Shown here piece after piece: positions 1 to 7,179 of a stretch of 54,334 nt of DNA. The notes beneath the pieces are model-generated. The model saw nothing but the letters and a program-made list of their open reading frames with translations, did not search any database and was not told the origin of the DNA. The translations under genes and the position numbers were made by a program. Position 1 is the stretch's first letter; each line of letters begins with the position of its first letter. The DNA is from RGIG6374 sp045600965 (GTDB taxonomy: Bacteria; Bacteroidota; Bacteroidia; Bacteroidales; UBA932), in assembly GCA_045600965.1 (NCBI GenBank), contig JAZRYW010000037.1, positions 1 through 54,334 of the forward strand, given 5' to 3'.

Positions 1-119
1 TTGGTAATCTTTATGAGTCTTGTTTCGTCTTTTGAATTTGTCATTCAGTCACGTAGCCCGCTACGCTCCTTCATTTCGCATTCAAAATCCATAAACAATC
101 TTTCATAAATCTTTACCAA
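1..119. repeat. Long imperfect palindrome (element A)
   Basis: The stretch folds on itself nearly end to end. Paired blocks are TTGGTAA (1-7) with TTACCAA (113-119), TTTATGA (10-16) with TCATAAA (103-109), TTGTTT (20-25) with AAACAA (93-98), TTTTGAAT (30-37) with ATTCAAAA (80-87), and a central hairpin CGTAGC-CC-GCTACG (52-65). The centre is flanked by TTCAGTCAC (44-52) and GCTCCTTCA (65-73), the same 9-mers that flank the centre of the element at 50859-51029. It begins at the first base of the window, so it may extend further left. I see no gene in it. Confidence 0.75.
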
Positions 120-180
120 CTTATTTTTTCATCATTCCTAAGTTTCTTATTATTTGTGCAAGATGTCCGATCCGATTTCC

Positions 181-188
181 TACCTTTG
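181..188 (+). promoter_or_regulatory. Promoter -7 element TACCTTTG (dipeptidase gene)
   Basis: TACCTTTG matches the Bacteroidota -7 consensus TAnnTTTG. It ends four bases before the ATG at 193, so transcription would start at or next to that ATG. A TTTG at 153-156 is a poor -33 candidate because the spacing is 24 bases. Confidence 0.55.
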
Positions 189-192
189 CAAT

Positions 193-933
193 ATGAAAAG
201 GTCATTTATGAAACACCATCTCATTCTGTCTCTGGCTGTAGCCGCTTTAACAGCCATCAACGTCTCCTGCGACGGACGTGATGAAGAAAATTTCGTGCTT
301 GTGTCGGACGCCGTGCCCGATGCCATTCTGGAAATACGCTATTACAGCACCTACAACTTCATAGGGGAACGGATTCCCGGCTATGAGGAGCCGGTTGCTC
401 TGCTCACCCGTCAGGCGGCGGATTCTCTTAAGGCTGTTAGCGACGAACTCCTCCGCCTGGGCTACAGGCTCAAGATTTTCGATGCCTACCGTCCCCAGTG
501 TGCCGTCGATTACTTTATGGAATGGGCAAAGGACACTGCCGACGTCAGGATGAAGGAATACTTCTATCCTGAACTTGACAAGTCCGTACTGATTCCTCAA
601 GGATACATTGCCCGGAGGAGCGGGCACACCCGCGGCTCCACGATAGACCTGACACTGTTTGATATGGAAACGGAAAAGGAGGTGGATATGGGCTGCACCT
701 TCGATTATTTCGGAGTGGCTTCGCATCCTGACGTGCTGCCCGGCCAGGAGGCGGGCTCATACAAGCCCATCACCGAAGACCAATATCACAACAGGATGAT
801 ACTCCGCAACGCTATGCTGCGCCACGGCTTCAAGCCCTACGACTGCGAGTGGTGGCATTTCACGCTGGAAGATGAGCCTTTCCCCGACACTTACTTCACC
901 TTCCCGGTCAGCGCCTCATCGATATCAGGATGA
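193..933 (+). CDS. D-alanyl-D-alanine dipeptidase lipoprotein (VanX/M15D family)
   Basis: A zinc dipeptidase of the VanX/DdpX type that splits D-Ala-D-Ala or similar dipeptides, probably from peptidoglycan turnover. The M15D zinc motif is visible as SGHTRGSTID (His145, Asp152 counted from the start at 193), with the catalytic Glu219 and third ligand His222 in EWWHF. A signal peptide ends in a lipobox (NVSC, Cys26), so the protein is probably membrane-anchored facing the periplasm. Upstream TTG/ATG codons at 154 and 163 are in frame but lie before or within the promoter. ATG 193 sits just after the -7 element; ATG 208, preceded by AAAAGG, is the alternative start. No vancomycin-resistance partners are nearby, so a housekeeping role is more likely than resistance. 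Confidence 0.85.
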   Translation: MKRSFMKHHLILSLAVAALTAINVSCDGRDEENFVLVSDAVPDAILEIRYYSTYNFIGERIPGYEEPVALLTRQAADSLKAVSDELLRLGYRLKIFDAYRPQCAVDYFMEWAKDTADVRMKEYFYPELDKSVLIPQGYIARRSGHTRGSTIDLTLFDMETEKEVDMGCTFDYFGVASHPDVLPGQEAGSYKPITEDQYHNRMILRNAMLRHGFKPYDCEWWHFTLEDEPFPDTYFTFPVSASSISG

Positions 934-938
934 TATGA

Positions 939-1016
939 AGAAAACATATTTATGGCAGCATCAAGCCCGGCAAATATGCCGGCTTCGTCATTCCGGATAC
1001 CGATATGCTGACCTGT
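939..1016 (+). pseudogene. Possible relic of an amidohydrolase C-terminus
   Basis: In the frame starting at 939 the translation contains GSIKPGKYAGFVIPDTD followed by MLTCD. This resembles the C-terminal signature of YtcJ-type amidohydrolases (GSI.PGK.ADFVVLD.D.LT). A stop lies immediately upstream (936-938) and no catalytic part of such an enzyme is present. The stretch is therefore best read as the tail of a deleted gene between the dipeptidase and the VOC gene. It is only about 26 codons, so chance resemblance is possible. Confidence 0.4.
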
Positions 1017-1033
1017 GACTCGAAAAAAGTTCT

Positions 1034-1041
1034 TATTTTTG
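1034..1041 (+). promoter_or_regulatory. Promoter -7 element TATTTTTG (VOC gene)
   Basis: TATTTTTG matches TAnnTTTG and lies 42 bases before the ATG at 1084. No clear TTG is seen about 20 bases upstream, so it is assigned on the -7 element alone. Confidence 0.45.
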
Positions 1042-1083
1042 TGAAAACTCCCGCGTTTTTTGCCGGGAAGAATATCTGAAGAA

Positions 1084-1560
1084 ATGGGATTGAAACAAAT
1101 TCTGGGCCTTGGTGATTTCGCCCAGGTGGGCTTCGTGGTGAATGACATCGAGGCCACCAAAAAGAAATACTCCCTGTTATTCGACTGTGCTGAACCCGAA
1201 GCGCGCATCTGCGGTGAATACGAGGTCATGCAGACAAAAGTATTCGGCAAGAGCGCCCCTGAGGCCAACTGCAAGCTGGCTTTCTTCGACCTTTTCCCCG
1301 GCGTCCAACTGGAACTCATTGAGCCCAACGAAGCGCCTTCCGTATGGCGTGACCATCTCGACAAATATGGAGAAGGCATCCACCATATCGCCTTCCATGT
1401 CAAGAACGGTGACGAGGTTATCGGGCGTCTGAAGAAGGAATTCGATGCAGAGGTGGAACAGGAAGGCTTCTACGGTGATGCAAGCGGCCGCTATGTCTAC
1501 CTCTCACTCCACAGGGACCTCAAGTGCAGAATAGAACTTCTCGAAAGTTTCAACAGTTGA
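1084..1560 (+). CDS. VOC family protein (glyoxalase/epimerase-like)
   Basis: A 158-residue protein with the paired beta-alpha-beta-beta-beta modules of the vicinal oxygen chelate family. Its first module opens with the VGFVVNDIEAT stretch typical of methylmalonyl-CoA epimerase and glyoxalase relatives, and the second contains EGIHHIAFHV. The HHIAF histidine and the glutamates in QLELIE and RIELLE are candidate metal ligands. The exact substrate cannot be read from the sequence; a genuine methylmalonyl-CoA epimerase is possible but is usually shorter and sits beside mutase or carboxylase genes, which are absent here. ATG 1084 is chosen because an earlier in-frame codon at 1060 lies in the leader downstream of the promoter and adds no family sequence. 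Confidence 0.75.
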   Translation: MGLKQILGLGDFAQVGFVVNDIEATKKKYSLLFDCAEPEARICGEYEVMQTKVFGKSAPEANCKLAFFDLFPGVQLELIEPNEAPSVWRDHLDKYGEGIHHIAFHVKNGDEVIGRLKKEFDAEVEQEGFYGDASGRYVYLSLHRDLKCRIELLESFNS

Positions 1561-1570
1561 GTTATTCAAG

Positions 1571-1602
1571 TTTCGCGAACCATTTCAAAACAGGTTCTCA
1601 AG
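1571..1602 (+). repeat. Solo terminal repeat related to element B
   Basis: The 28 bases from 1571 to 1598 match the right end of the palindromic element at 50999-51026 at 25 positions; all three differences are transitions. The core TCAAAACAG is shared. No matching left arm is found here, because the VOC gene ends at 1560. It sits directly upstream of the ATG at 1607, as the right end of element B sits directly upstream of the ATG at 51035. Confidence 0.6.
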
Positions 1603-1606
1603 AGCC

Positions 1607-2818
1607 ATGAACTTTTTCAGGCTTTCGGCCATCATTGCCTTTTTCACCCTTGCGGCCTGCTCTCCGGAAGGGTTGAGGACTGCCAGCCCCGAGTCAATGG
1701 GCATTGACCCGTACGGTTTTGTCCTCGTGGATTCGATAGTGGAAAGATCCATAGCCGACGGCAATATGGCAGGAGCTGCAGTAGCTGTGGTTCGCAGGGA
1801 CAGACTTGTTTTCCTAAAGGCCTACGGCAACAGGCAGCTCGTCCCGGAAGTGGAGCCTATGACAACGGAAACGATGTTCGATATGGCCTCCTGCAGCAAG
1901 TGCATAGGCACGACGCTGGCCTTTATGAAACTCATCGAAGACGGCAAAGTCCGCCTGCACGACTATGTCGATCAATATATCCCCGATTTCAAGCCCTGGG
2001 TGGGAGAAACCGTACGCAGGATAACTGTGGAGCAACTGCTTACCCACAGTTCCGGGCTGCCGCCTGAAGTCGATGCACAGGCAATGAAGACTCTCTTTGG
2101 CGAGAACTGCCCGGATTCCCTTATGCGCCACATAGCAACCGAAGTGCCACGCAGTTTCGAGCCGGGAACAGATTATCTCTACAGTTGTCTGAACTTTATC
2201 ACCCTACAGCATATTCTTCAGAACGTTACAGGTATGAAGCTGTGCGACTACGCGCAGAATAACGTATTCGACGCGCTCGGGCTGAAACACACGATGTACC
2301 TGCCGCTCGACAGGGAAATTCCGGAGGAAATCCTGCATCTGATTGCTCCCACGCAGGTTCAGGATGACGGACTCCCTCTGCGGGGCAAGGTGCACGACCC
2401 CACTGCACGCATCTGCAACTGGGGCAACTCCGGCAATGCCGGAGTGTTCTCCACCGCAGAAGACTGCGCCGTGTTGGCAGCCGCGCTTATGGGTGGAGGC
2501 AAGGTCAACGGACACCGCGTGCTTTCTCCCCTCACCGTGGACCTTATGGTTGCCGTGCCCGATGATATGGCACCCGGCATAGGGCGCGCTTTGGGCTGGG
2601 ACAACCGATCCAATTCCGCCGGCCTGAAAGGCGATCTGACAAGCCGCACCCGCACCATCTGTCACACCGGCTACACGGGGCCATCTATAGTCATAGACCT
2701 TGAAAACCAGCTGGCCATAATCATCCTGGCCAACCGCTGCCATCCCGAGGACAGCGGCAACCTCAGCCGCACCAGGGCTGCAATCGCCAACGCGGTGGCC
2801 GGGCACTTGGAAAGATGA
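1607..2818 (+). CDS. Serine hydrolase lipoprotein, beta-lactamase/class C family
   Basis: A 403-residue member of the serine beta-lactamase / D-Ala-D-Ala carboxypeptidase superfamily. The nucleophile motif is S95-C-S-K98, the Tyr motif is in the YLYSCLNF stretch (Tyr-Ser-Cys rather than Tyr-x-Asn), and the third motif is H353-T-G. The N-terminus is a lipoprotein signal with lipobox LAAC. Proteins of this group in Bacteroidota are usually esterases or peptidases acting on cell-wall material rather than true beta-lactamases. Together with the dipeptidase upstream, a peptidoglycan-related role is a reasonable inference. A transposon-like terminal repeat occupies most of the short leader, and no -7 element is visible there. 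Confidence 0.8.
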   Translation: MNFFRLSAIIAFFTLAACSPEGLRTASPESMGIDPYGFVLVDSIVERSIADGNMAGAAVAVVRRDRLVFLKAYGNRQLVPEVEPMTTETMFDMASCSKCIGTTLAFMKLIEDGKVRLHDYVDQYIPDFKPWVGETVRRITVEQLLTHSSGLPPEVDAQAMKTLFGENCPDSLMRHIATEVPRSFEPGTDYLYSCLNFITLQHILQNVTGMKLCDYAQNNVFDALGLKHTMYLPLDREIPEEILHLIAPTQVQDDGLPLRGKVHDPTARICNWGNSGNAGVFSTAEDCAVLAAALMGGGKVNGHRVLSPLTVDLMVAVPDDMAPGIGRALGWDNRSNSAGLKGDLTSRTRTICHTGYTGPSIVIDLENQLAIIILANRCHPEDSGNLSRTRAAIANAVAGHLER

Positions 2819-2826
2819 GGCTTGAG

Positions 2827-4611
2827 TCAGTGGAGATCGGCAATAATGACGGAAAGTTCGAGCCATCTGGTCTCCTTTTCGTCTATCAGCGCCATCAGTT
2901 CCTCAATGCGGCGTGAAGCCGCCTGCAGTTCCCCGTACTCCATCGTACCGGCGCTCATTGCCTCCTCGAGGCTTTTCTTCTCCGCCTCGAGAGCCGGCAG
3001 TTCGGCCTCCAGGGCCTCAAGTTCGCGCTGCTCCTTCCAGGTCAGGCGTCGGGGTCTGGCGGGAGCGTCATTCTGCTTCCGCGGAGATGGTTCCGCGGCC
3101 GTTTGCTCGGCATCGGTCCTTCCTGCCGTGCCCTTCATTGCATAGGGTGATGATGCCAGATATTCGCTGAAAGGCCCCACATAGTCCTTCACGAGCCCTT
3201 CGCCACAGAATACCAGAAGGTGATCGCAGATGCGGTCCATAAAATGTCTGTCGTGGGATACGACTATCAGTGTGCCCTTGAACTCCAGCAGATATTCCTC
3301 AAGAATGTTGAGCGTCACAATGTCAAGGTCGTTGGTGGGCTCGTCGAGGATGAGCAGGTTCGGCTCGCTCATCAGCACAGTCAGAAGATAGAGCCTGCGC
3401 CTTTCACCGCCGGAAAGGCGTCCCACCCTTGTGGAAAGCATATCGTGCGGAAAGAGGAAACGTCCCAGCAGTCTGGTGTCGTTGACTGTTTCCAGAACGG
3501 TCTGGTCTTCCTTGAATTCCATACCGTCCTGACGGTAATATCCTATCTTTATGGAGTCCCCGCGCTCGACGGCTCCGCAGGTTGCCGTCAGCTCTCCGGC
3601 GAGCAGTTTGACGAAGGCGGTCTTCCCCACCCCGTTCGGGCCTACGACCCCCACCTTCTCGTAACGCTGGAAATTGTAATCGAAACCGTCCAGCAGGCGC
3701 TTTCCGTCAAGAACGAGGGAAACGTTCTTGCAGTCGATGATCTTGGTGCCGAGACGAGAAGCGCCTCCAACCCCCTCCATCGAGACACGGTTGGTGACAT
3801 AACTCTGCGAGGCGCGTTCAGAGAGAGAGTGGAACGCGTTTATGCGATACCGGGCCTTCCCCGAGCGGGCGCAGGGGGTGGCGTGAATCCACTCCAGCTC
3901 ACGGCGAAGGATATTCCTCACCCTCTCAGTCTCAGCATTGTAGTTCGCTATCCTTTCTGAGCGTTTTTCAAGATAATTGCTGTAGTCGCCACGGTAAGTG
4001 TACACCGCTCCGTGGTCGAGTTCCATCACGGTGTTGCAGACCCTGTCGAGGAAATAACGGTCGTGAGTGACCATCAGCAGAGTGCAGCGGCTGCGGCGGA
4101 GGCAGTTCTCGAGATATTCGATGGCCGCCACGTCGAGATGGTTGGTGGGCTCGTCCATTATCAGGAAATCGGCATCAAGGGCCAGAAGTTCGCTCAGTGC
4201 CACCCTTTTGATCTCGCCTCCTGAAAGGGAGGACATAGGCGCGTCGTCCAGATTGAATCCGGTCAGCAGTTCGCTGACACGCTGCCGGAAGATTTCCACG
4301 AATTCGGGTGACATACGTCCCGTGTGCTCACGGCTGTGCCTTTCAATCTGCTCCCTTACGGTAAGCGAGGGGTCATAATCATAGTCCTGCTCAAGGAAGG
4401 CTATGCGTATATCCTTCAGAAAGAGAACCTTCCCTCCTGAGTCGGACTTGTCCTGCCCGGCAAGTATGCGCAGCAGAGAGGTCTTTCCGGTACCGTTAGG
4501 CGCAACGAGGGCGATCTTGTCGCCCTCGTTGATATTGAACGCTATATGTTCAAACAGCACCTTCGGTCCATAGGACTTCGAGATGTTCTCTATCTGAAGA
4601 TAGCTTGCCAT
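2827..4611 (-). CDS. ABC-F family ATPase (Uup-like)
   Basis: A 594-residue soluble protein with two ABC ATPase domains and no membrane segments. Domain 1 has Walker A APNGTGKTS, signature LSGGEIKR and Walker B LIMDEPTNHLD. Domain 2 has GPNGVGKTA, LSGGERRR and LILDEPTNDLD. A charged linker is followed by a C-terminal coiled coil (about residues 525-590), as in Uup. Members of this group act on ribosomes or on DNA structures rather than as transporters. It is the last gene of the minus-strand operon and abuts the GH9 gene with no spacer. No resistance-type (Vga/Msr) features are evident, so Uup-like housekeeping is the likely role. Confidence 0.88.
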   Translation of the reverse strand: MASYLQIENISKSYGPKVLFEHIAFNINEGDKIALVAPNGTGKTSLLRILAGQDKSDSGGKVLFLKDIRIAFLEQDYDYDPSLTVREQIERHSREHTGRMSPEFVEIFRQRVSELLTGFNLDDAPMSSLSGGEIKRVALSELLALDADFLIMDEPTNHLDVAAIEYLENCLRRSRCTLLMVTHDRYFLDRVCNTVMELDHGAVYTYRGDYSNYLEKRSERIANYNAETERVRNILRRELEWIHATPCARSGKARYRINAFHSLSERASQSYVTNRVSMEGVGGASRLGTKIIDCKNVSLVLDGKRLLDGFDYNFQRYEKVGVVGPNGVGKTAFVKLLAGELTATCGAVERGDSIKIGYYRQDGMEFKEDQTVLETVNDTRLLGRFLFPHDMLSTRVGRLSGGERRRLYLLTVLMSEPNLLILDEPTNDLDIVTLNILEEYLLEFKGTLIVVSHDRHFMDRICDHLLVFCGEGLVKDYVGPFSEYLASSPYAMKGTAGRTDAEQTAAEPSPRKQNDAPARPRRLTWKEQRELEALEAELPALEAEKKSLEEAMSAGTMEYGELQAASRRIEELMALIDEKETRWLELSVIIADLH

Positions 4612-7152
4612 TTATTTGAGGATTTCCTTCAACGCCGTACCGTATATCAGGTAACTTGTGTTGCCGGCAATGGTGCCTTCGTTCTGTCCCCAGAAGAACG
4701 GCCAGTCGTCGTAGTTCTCAAAATGGTCGGGATGGCGGAAGAGCACTCCTGGAGCCACATTCCCGGGGATGAATGAAAAGTCAGCCCTGTTGTTGCCGTA
4801 GAACACGGATTTCGGACGTGCAGCTCCGACGGCGGCCACGAGAGAATAGTTGTGATAGGGATGACAGCCGAAAAGGAAGTCGGCTACTCGCAGAGCGTAG
4901 TCAGGCGAGATGATGTCGGGATAGTAGAGGCTTGCAAATGCAAGTGCGGTACCGAACTGCACCACTGCTCCGCCGCCTGCCCAGTTGCCGAGTCCGATGG
5001 GGACGCCGTAGGGGTTGTCATTGCGTATGCTGTCGGCGTATTCCTTGTACTGAACGACATAGGGGCGAAGTTTTTCGCGATACTGGTCCCCGAGATAAGG
5101 AACGGCATCCAGTGCCGTCTGGAACATCCAGGCAACGTTTCTGTCAAGTATGTTCCAAATCTGCTGATCAAACTGATCAAGATATTTCTGCTCGCCGGTT
5201 GCCACATAGAGCGAGAGGTTGGCGCCCACGTTGCCCATACCGCGCATAGGATTGAACTGCATCGGAGCATTGTCCTTCCTTGACTCCATAATGGCGTTCG
5301 CCTCCTCGAGAAGTCTCTTGGACTGGGTCAGCGCCCTTTCGGCGAGCTGGTCATCGTAGCCCTTGAGCACACGGCTCACTCCGGCGAACATCGTCGCGGC
5401 GTTGAAATCGAGCGAGGGATTGCGGCTCGTGAATGCCCAGAGGTCGTCGGGAGTGCCGCTGCTGCGTCCGTCAGCTGATTTCTGATAAGGCTTCAGAGAT
5501 GGATCGTAGTGAAGCCCGTCAGTGATGGCGGCGGCGTCACCCAGGTGGTGGTAGTTGTCGAGGACCGAATTGGAAAGGGTCTGCGCCATATGTCCGATCT
5601 GCTCGGCCTGAGCCACGAGGTTAAGAGTGCCGTGCTTGAGATACTGGATAACGTCGGGAGTCCCGTCGGGACGGTGCAGGTCCACGAAACGCTGGTCCTC
5701 GTCCACGAAGGTCTCGTCCCTTTCGGGTTTGAAATTGTCCCAGATAGAAACGAAGTTCTGCACGACGCTGATGTTGGAGCCTGTCTCGATGTCAAAATCA
5801 CCGGCATCGAAGAAGCCTCCCACGTTGAGTCCGGGGATAAGCTGCAATGCCTTGTATTTCGTATCGGTGGTGGGACCCTGCCAGTGGAGGTCGAAGTGGT
5901 CGGTGTTTTCGGGAGCCTGAAGATAGCCCTCCTTGAAGGGTTCGCCGTGCCAGATGCGGTAGCCCTCGTTGACCGTCATATGGTTCATATGGATAGGAAT
6001 CCAAACGTCGCTTGTAGCATCGGTTATCTTGTCATAGACGGTGCCGTCGATAATGAAATTGCCGGTACGCGTCTGGCCGTACTGTATGAAGTAGATGCCC
6101 GGCTCGGTCACGGCCGAGAAGTCGAACTTGACATATCTGTACTTGTACCAGTCGCCCCAGAGCGAGGTGGCGCCGGTGAAGGCCTTCTTGATGGAACCGT
6201 CTTCACATACTCTGTAGATGGTGGCGGAAGAGCGGACCCTGTCATTTCTGTCGAGTTCCACGACAGCCTCCTTGCGGGCGTCGGGAAGGTAGCCCATCTG
6301 TGAGAATCCGATATTGGGTTCGCGCACCCAGCCGTTCACGGAATTGGGCTCTACGGTCCAGCAGACCACCTTGCCGGTCTTGCCTGCGGGAAGGTCGCTG
6401 CGCAACACGTACCAGCCGTTCTGAGCGATGATGCGGCCGTCGTAGAGGCTGAGCTCATTCTCTTCGGAACTTATCTTTATCATCCTTTCGGGAGCATCCG
6501 GCGCAAGGACGATGGAATGGCCCGTTTCCAGCGGAAGTGGATCGACAAACTGCCCCGTACCACGGTCATCCCAGGTCTTGTAGCCCTTGTACTGTCTTGC
6601 GTGCTCCCCGTTGGGACGTGCGGCGGTATTGCCTGCCGCATAGCGGGGGAAACGGTTCACGCGGCCATCCATCAGGAAGGTCTTGAGCCAGTACTGCGAG
6701 GGAAGGAATTCGATGTTGAAGCCTGCCTTGCCCACGAGTTCCTCCGGAAGGGGTTCGTCAAGCCACACCTCTATGTCGAAGGCATTGCCGTGGCCCTTGA
6801 CAACAACTCTCGAATCGAAATCATAGTCATCATATCTGAGGCCGACTTCTATCGTGTTGGCTGCGCTGTCGACAACACGGCTGGTGGTGAATGGAACGAG
6901 ATCCCACTGTTCAGGGGTCTTGGAAAGGCGGACGGCTCCACCCTGCACGGTGCGCACACCGTGGTGGATGATCTCGATGCCGGAGTTCTTTTCATCGTTG
7001 AACCCGCCGTTGAAGGTGTTGCTGTAAACCAGGACATTGACTCCACGTCTCTCGAAATAGCCGAGATCATTGACCGAGAGAGCCTGCTCCTGAGCGGTGG
7101 TGCAGGCAACCAGGGTTGTCACTGCAAGCAGTAAGAGGAAATTTCTTTTCAT
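4612..7152 (-). CDS. Glycoside hydrolase family 9 lipoprotein (endoglucanase-like)
   Basis: An 846-residue secreted enzyme. A lipoprotein signal with lipobox LVAC opens it. A beta-rich region of about 260 residues of unknown role follows. Next is a CelD_N-type Ig-like domain (about 280-370, starting at the SQMGYLP motif), then the GH9 (alpha/alpha)6 barrel. The GH9 catalytic aspartates are in DAGD (449-452) and the general acid is Glu825 in the QNEGT stretch. Family members cut beta-1,4-glucans or related beta-glycans by inversion. No SusC/SusD pair is adjacent, so this is not a standard polysaccharide utilization locus. The gene lies 27 bases after the GH97 gene in the same operon. Confidence 0.85.
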   Translation of the reverse strand: MKRNFLLLLAVTTLVACTTAQEQALSVNDLGYFERRGVNVLVYSNTFNGGFNDEKNSGIEIIHHGVRTVQGGAVRLSKTPEQWDLVPFTTSRVVDSAANTIEVGLRYDDYDFDSRVVVKGHGNAFDIEVWLDEPLPEELVGKAGFNIEFLPSQYWLKTFLMDGRVNRFPRYAAGNTAARPNGEHARQYKGYKTWDDRGTGQFVDPLPLETGHSIVLAPDAPERMIKISSEENELSLYDGRIIAQNGWYVLRSDLPAGKTGKVVCWTVEPNSVNGWVREPNIGFSQMGYLPDARKEAVVELDRNDRVRSSATIYRVCEDGSIKKAFTGATSLWGDWYKYRYVKFDFSAVTEPGIYFIQYGQTRTGNFIIDGTVYDKITDATSDVWIPIHMNHMTVNEGYRIWHGEPFKEGYLQAPENTDHFDLHWQGPTTDTKYKALQLIPGLNVGGFFDAGDFDIETGSNISVVQNFVSIWDNFKPERDETFVDEDQRFVDLHRPDGTPDVIQYLKHGTLNLVAQAEQIGHMAQTLSNSVLDNYHHLGDAAAITDGLHYDPSLKPYQKSADGRSSGTPDDLWAFTSRNPSLDFNAATMFAGVSRVLKGYDDQLAERALTQSKRLLEEANAIMESRKDNAPMQFNPMRGMGNVGANLSLYVATGEQKYLDQFDQQIWNILDRNVAWMFQTALDAVPYLGDQYREKLRPYVVQYKEYADSIRNDNPYGVPIGLGNWAGGGAVVQFGTALAFASLYYPDIISPDYALRVADFLFGCHPYHNYSLVAAVGAARPKSVFYGNNRADFSFIPGNVAPGVLFRHPDHFENYDDWPFFWGQNEGTIAGNTSYLIYGTALKEILK

Positions 7153-7179
7153 AGGGGAATGCTGTATATCTGTTTGCTG

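Noticed and set aside
14..110. Small ORF inside element A (and a similar one in element B near 50897)
   Set aside because: Both are produced by reading through the palindrome; they share only what the shared core dictates and have no start signals.
193..933. Vancomycin resistance gene vanX
   Set aside because: No vanH, vanA or regulatory partners are present and the protein is a lipoprotein; housekeeping M15D dipeptidases are common.
963..985. Hairpin around GCCCGGC-AAATAT-GCCGGC as a terminator of the dipeptidase gene
   Set aside because: There is no T-run after it, and the same bases read as the amidohydrolase-like GKYAG codons, so the palindrome is more simply codon content.
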